A stretch of DNA of 9,003 bases from the NCBI GenBank assembly GCA_039024435.1, contig JBCCQH010000173.1, forward strand, positions 1 to 9,003. The letters are read 5' to 3'. Below the pieces are notes generated by a model. The model worked only from the letters and a program-made list of their open reading frames with translations, did no database searches and was not told where the DNA came from. Every line of letters begins with the position of its first letter. Position 1 is the stretch's first letter. The translations under genes and the position numbers were made by a program. Below are positions 7,514 to 9,003 of this stretch, in pieces. Origin of the DNA: JBCCQH01 sp039024435 (GTDB taxonomy: Bacteria; Bacteroidota; Bacteroidia; J057; JADKCL01).

Positions 7514-7529
7514 CCTGATGGGGGTCATG
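7514..7529. promoter_or_regulatory. proximal imperfect copy of the same operator
   Basis: The sequence CCTGAT GGGG GTCATG keeps the right half-site exactly (6/6) and the left half-site at 4/6 relative to the distal copy. It directly abuts the -33 TTTG of the DUF2892 promoter. With a transcription start near 7562 it is centred at about -40 to -41, the position of a class II activator site. Confidence 0.4.
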
Positions 7530-7558
7530 TTTGCTCGTCCCGGGGACCCCTATGTTTG
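7530..7558 (+). promoter_or_regulatory. DUF2892 gene promoter (TTTG-N17-TATGTTTG)
   Basis: TTTG at 7530-7533 and TATGTTTG at 7551-7558, with 17 bp between them, match the Bacteroidota -33/-7 promoter consensus fully. The transcription start is expected near 7562, leaving a leader of about 23 nt with TAAAGG ahead of the ATG at 7585. This is the clearest promoter in the window. Confidence 0.7.
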
Positions 7559-7584
7559 TGGTATACCATTTAAAGGCAAAGATT

Positions 7585-7854
7585 ATGCATCCCAATATCA
7601 GCTTCTTCGACACCATCATTCGCCTCTTCGTCGGTATCATCATCGGGGCCTCCTTTGGCGCTATGAACAATGCCATCGGGGTACTGGCGATCTATCCCAT
7701 TGTCACCGCGCTGGTTGCCTGGGATCCGATGTACTACAAATTGAGGTGGTACACCACGGAAATGAGTCCTTATCCCAACAAAGCAACCAAGGTTGCAAAA
7801 ACGACCCGTACCCGCTGCGTTTCGGTTCGCAAACCAGTTCGCGCGGGTGCCTAA
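7585..7854 (+). CDS. DUF2892-type small membrane protein
   Basis: This gene encodes an 89-residue predicted inner-membrane protein. Residues 1-52 follow the DUF2892 pattern (the YgaP-type membrane domain): an N-terminal NISFFDTIIRL helix entry, a first membrane segment at about 10-27, a short loop, and a second segment at about 31-46 ending in AWDPMYYKL. Many relatives have a Cys before PLY at that point (WCPLY); here it is Asp47. The remaining tail (55-89) is hydrophilic and strongly basic, with one Cys78. The family has no firmly established function, although in some bacteria it is fused to rhodanese domains. The ATG at 7585 is chosen because it lies about 23 nt after the predicted transcription start; a frame start at 7531 would lie inside the promoter. 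The gene stands alone on the plus strand, and a terminator follows at 7912. Confidence 0.85.
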   Translation: MHPNISFFDTIIRLFVGIIIGASFGAMNNAIGVLAIYPIVTALVAWDPMYYKLRWYTTEMSPYPNKATKVAKTTRTRCVSVRKPVRAGA

Positions 7855-7911
7855 AGCAAGATTTCTCGGCCATAGCAACGCCTATCCAGATTTGCGACTC
7901 TCTCAAGTAGC

Positions 7912-7946
7912 ACGAGGATCCGCCCAGGCCGGTCCTCGTTTCTTTT
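7912..7946 (+). terminator. intrinsic terminator of the DUF2892 gene
   Basis: A stem ACGAGGA (7912-7918) pairs with TCCTCGT (7933-7939), continued inside by CCG/CGG after a one-base bulge, with a 7-nt loop. The T-rich stretch TTTCTTTT follows on the plus strand. It lies 57 bp after the stop codon. Confidence 0.75.
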
Positions 7947-7956
7947 CGGAAAGCCC

Positions 7957-7987
7957 AAAAAGCAGAGGCCCTCGCTCCGGGCCTCTG
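7957..7987 (-). terminator. intrinsic terminator of the FVYP lipoprotein gene
   Basis: A perfect 9-bp stem CAGAGGCCC/GGGCCTCTG (7963-7971 and 7979-7987, 7-nt loop) is followed on the minus strand by C and then TTTTT (7961-7957). The orientation fits the minus-strand gene that stops at 8034. With the plus-strand terminator at 7912-7946 it forms a back-to-back pair between convergent genes. Confidence 0.75.
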
Positions 7988-8033
7988 AAATCAAATAATG
8001 GTCAAGAATTACGATGAATCAGTATCATCAATT

Positions 8034-8465
8034 TTATACGTCTCCGGGGTCATCACCCCCGCTTTCATTTTCATCGTCTTCGCAGTCGGAGCCATAACAC
8101 TCGGCAAACACTTCATCCATCTCTTCGTCGCGGTTCAGGGTCGTCGGGGCCTCTTGTCCCGTCCGGATGATGTCGAGCGGGTAGACAAAAGCGGGTTCGG
8201 GAGTGTCGTCGCCCGCATTCGCAATTTCCTCGCAGAACTGATCCAGTTCCTGGGCATTGTTGAAGGTGCGGGCCTCTTCCCCCACGGTCATTTGAATAGG
8301 ATACACAAAGGCAAAGCAGTCGGTTTCTACACTGGCAAAGCTGTCCCCGGCAAAGTCCCCGTCACCGGTCAAGTTGCGGAGGCTAAGTTTTTCGCAGCCC
8401 GTCGCGAACAACAACGTCAGGCAGAGCAGCAAGGCACTGGCCAGGATCTTTTTCGATTTTGTCAT
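8034..8465 (-). CDS. predicted lipoprotein with two FVYP repeats and acidic tail
   Basis: This gene encodes a 143-residue protein with a clear lipoprotein signal: MTKSKK, a hydrophobic core (7-21) and lipobox ATGC with Cys24. It is likely exported by Sec and membrane anchored. The mature part holds two repeats 40 residues apart, each starting with AFVYP (52-56 and 92-96). The first runs through MTVGEEARTFNNAQELDQFCEEI, and the second through IIRTGQEAPTTLNRDEEMDEVFAECY, which share hydrophobic/acidic spacing. Cys50, Cys78, Cys123 and Cys128 are spread over the repeats. The C-terminus (about 126-143) is nearly all Asp, Glu, Gly and Ser. Similar FVYP-type units are, to my knowledge, seen in envelope lipoproteins of marine Bacteroidota without a known function. 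The ATG at 8465 gives an ideal signal peptide. I find no strong TAnnTTTG promoter upstream. A terminator follows at 7957-7987. Confidence 0.82.
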   Translation of the reverse strand: MTKSKKILASALLLCLTLLFATGCEKLSLRNLTGDGDFAGDSFASVETDCFAFVYPIQMTVGEEARTFNNAQELDQFCEEIANAGDDTPEPAFVYPLDIIRTGQEAPTTLNRDEEMDEVFAECYGSDCEDDENESGGDDPGDV

Positions 8466-8867
8466 AAATGGGTTTTTGGTGTGAAGTGATCATTAAAATT
8501 TTCGTCTGGTTGGTCGTGGCCGTCACTTGGTCAAGTTTTGCGTTACTACACGGTGCCGGACCGATACCCTACCCGGGAAGGAGAATTATTTCTGGAAGGT
8601 TTAACCGTTATTTAGGGCGATTAATAAACGTTTTCACGATAAATATACACTGTATTTTTAGCGTTGATCAATGTTTATTGGGTATTGGTTCGGAGTCAGA
8701 TTGAGGGGAATTAAACACTTTTTGCACTGTTTCACCGATAAGTTCAAAAAAGCCCACACGAACCCTGATCCCTACAACTGGTCTCATTCATTTTGCAAAT
8801 CTTGTTTTTACCAAGGGATCGACGCTTCGGAGTTACCCCCGAAGCGTTGATCATAGGTTTGTCCTTA
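8466..8867. other. AT-rich intergenic region, no convincing gene
   Basis: The 402 bp upstream of the FVYP lipoprotein gene hold no convincing coding sequence. A 78-codon plus-strand frame (8468-8704) starts in the lipoprotein leader and has no family motif. Visible structure: ACTTG-GT-CAAGT at 8525-8536, a distant inverted pair AATAAACGTT/AATGTTTATT around 8621-8680, and the strong hairpin at 8817-8852. The base composition is clearly more AT-rich than the genes to the left. Confidence 0.6.
8817..8852 (+). other. 14-bp-stem hairpin (GATCGACGCTTCGG / CCGAAGCGTTGATC)
   Basis: The arms at 8817-8830 and 8839-8852 pair over 14 positions with a single non-Watson-Crick step (G8821 with T8848, a G-U pair in plus-strand RNA) around an 8-nt loop. 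No T-tract follows on either strand, so it is not a standard intrinsic terminator. TAGGTTTG (8854-8861), an exact match to the -7 consensus, sits one base after the right arm, but no good -33 element is present. It could be an operator, an RNA structure or a mark of the neighbouring element's insertion site. Confidence 0.55.
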
Positions 8868-9003
8868 GAGGCTGTTTAAAATTGGTTTGTGAAATTTGCT
8901 ATCGCAGATTTTTTTGTCTCTCAAAGCTCATTTTGGAGTCCATAGCCAAAGCTATGGGCGAGAAAATAGCGGAAGAGAGGCGGAAAAAGATGCCATAGCA
9001 AAA
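8868..9003. mobile_element. foldback (MITE-like) element, cut by the window edge
   Basis: From 8895 to 9002 the sequence folds on itself around a CAAA loop at 8947-8950. The inner stem CCATAGC/GCTATGG (8940-8946, 8951-8957) is perfect. A middle stem pairs ATTTT and GCT with AAAAT and AGC (8926-8934 against 8963-8970). The outer 28-nt arms (8895-8922, 8975-9002) match at 22 of 28 positions, 25 of 28 counting G-U pairs. The sequence on the left, GAGGCTGTTTAAAA at 8868, resembles IS terminal repeats of the GxGGCTGT type; by symmetry the element would end near 9029, about 162 bp in total. No transposase is coded here, so it is either a non-autonomous element or an IS end. Confidence 0.5.

Noticed and set aside
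8468..8704. A 78-codon plus-strand frame with a hydrophobic start
   Set aside because: It begins in the leader of the divergent lipoprotein gene, has no ribosome-site or promoter support and no family motif; AT-rich DNA easily gives such frames.
8895..9003. Foldback read as a CRISPR repeat or tRNA-like gene
   Set aside because: There is one symmetrical hairpin, with no repeat-spacer periodicity and no tRNA cloverleaf or CCA end.

Overview
The window looks like chromosomal DNA from a Bacteroidota bacterium, most likely of the Saprospiria/Lewinella type. The reasons are a 1095-residue SecA with the large insertions seen in that phylum, -7 promoter elements of the TAnnTTTG type (TATCTTTG, TATGTTTG), little use of Shine-Dalgarno sites, short Cys-containing lipoproteins, and GC-rich genes beside AT-richer intergenic DNA. 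The lineage is inferred from family features, not from a database search.

Left and centre (277-6920, all on the minus strand): in transcription order, rsmI (16S rRNA ribose methyltransferase), an apolipoprotein N-acyltransferase homologue (lnt), an inositol-monophosphatase-family gene, and secA. The first three are packed tightly: rsmI and lnt touch or overlap, and one base separates lnt from the phosphatase. secA follows after 93 bp and has its own promoter candidate. The cluster covers export (SecA), lipoprotein maturation (Lnt) and ribosome modification (RsmI). Upstream of rsmI, also on minus, is a small lipoprotein gene (7002-7415).

Right part (7415-9003): a divergent intergenic region carries two helically phased copies of a CATGAC-N4-GTCATG palindrome and a strong Bacteroidota promoter. 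These drive a plus-strand two-helix membrane protein of the DUF2892 type. That gene converges, through two back-to-back intrinsic terminators, on a minus-strand lipoprotein with two FVYP repeats and an acidic tail. The last ~540 bp hold no convincing gene. They contain a 14-bp-stem hairpin and, at the right edge, a long near-perfect foldback element that looks like a MITE or IS-end-derived element and runs out of the window.

The observations most worth checking are: (1) the Lnt homologue has Ser where the catalytic Cys should be (E337-K425-S480), though the rest of the active-site neighbourhood is intact; (2) the paired CRP/FNR-like operators sit at about -41 and -74 of the DUF2892 promoter; (3) the foldback element has mismatches biased toward G-U pairs on the plus-strand transcript. 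I found no tRNA, rRNA, CRISPR array or complete transposase gene, and no multi-gene system that is clearly new.
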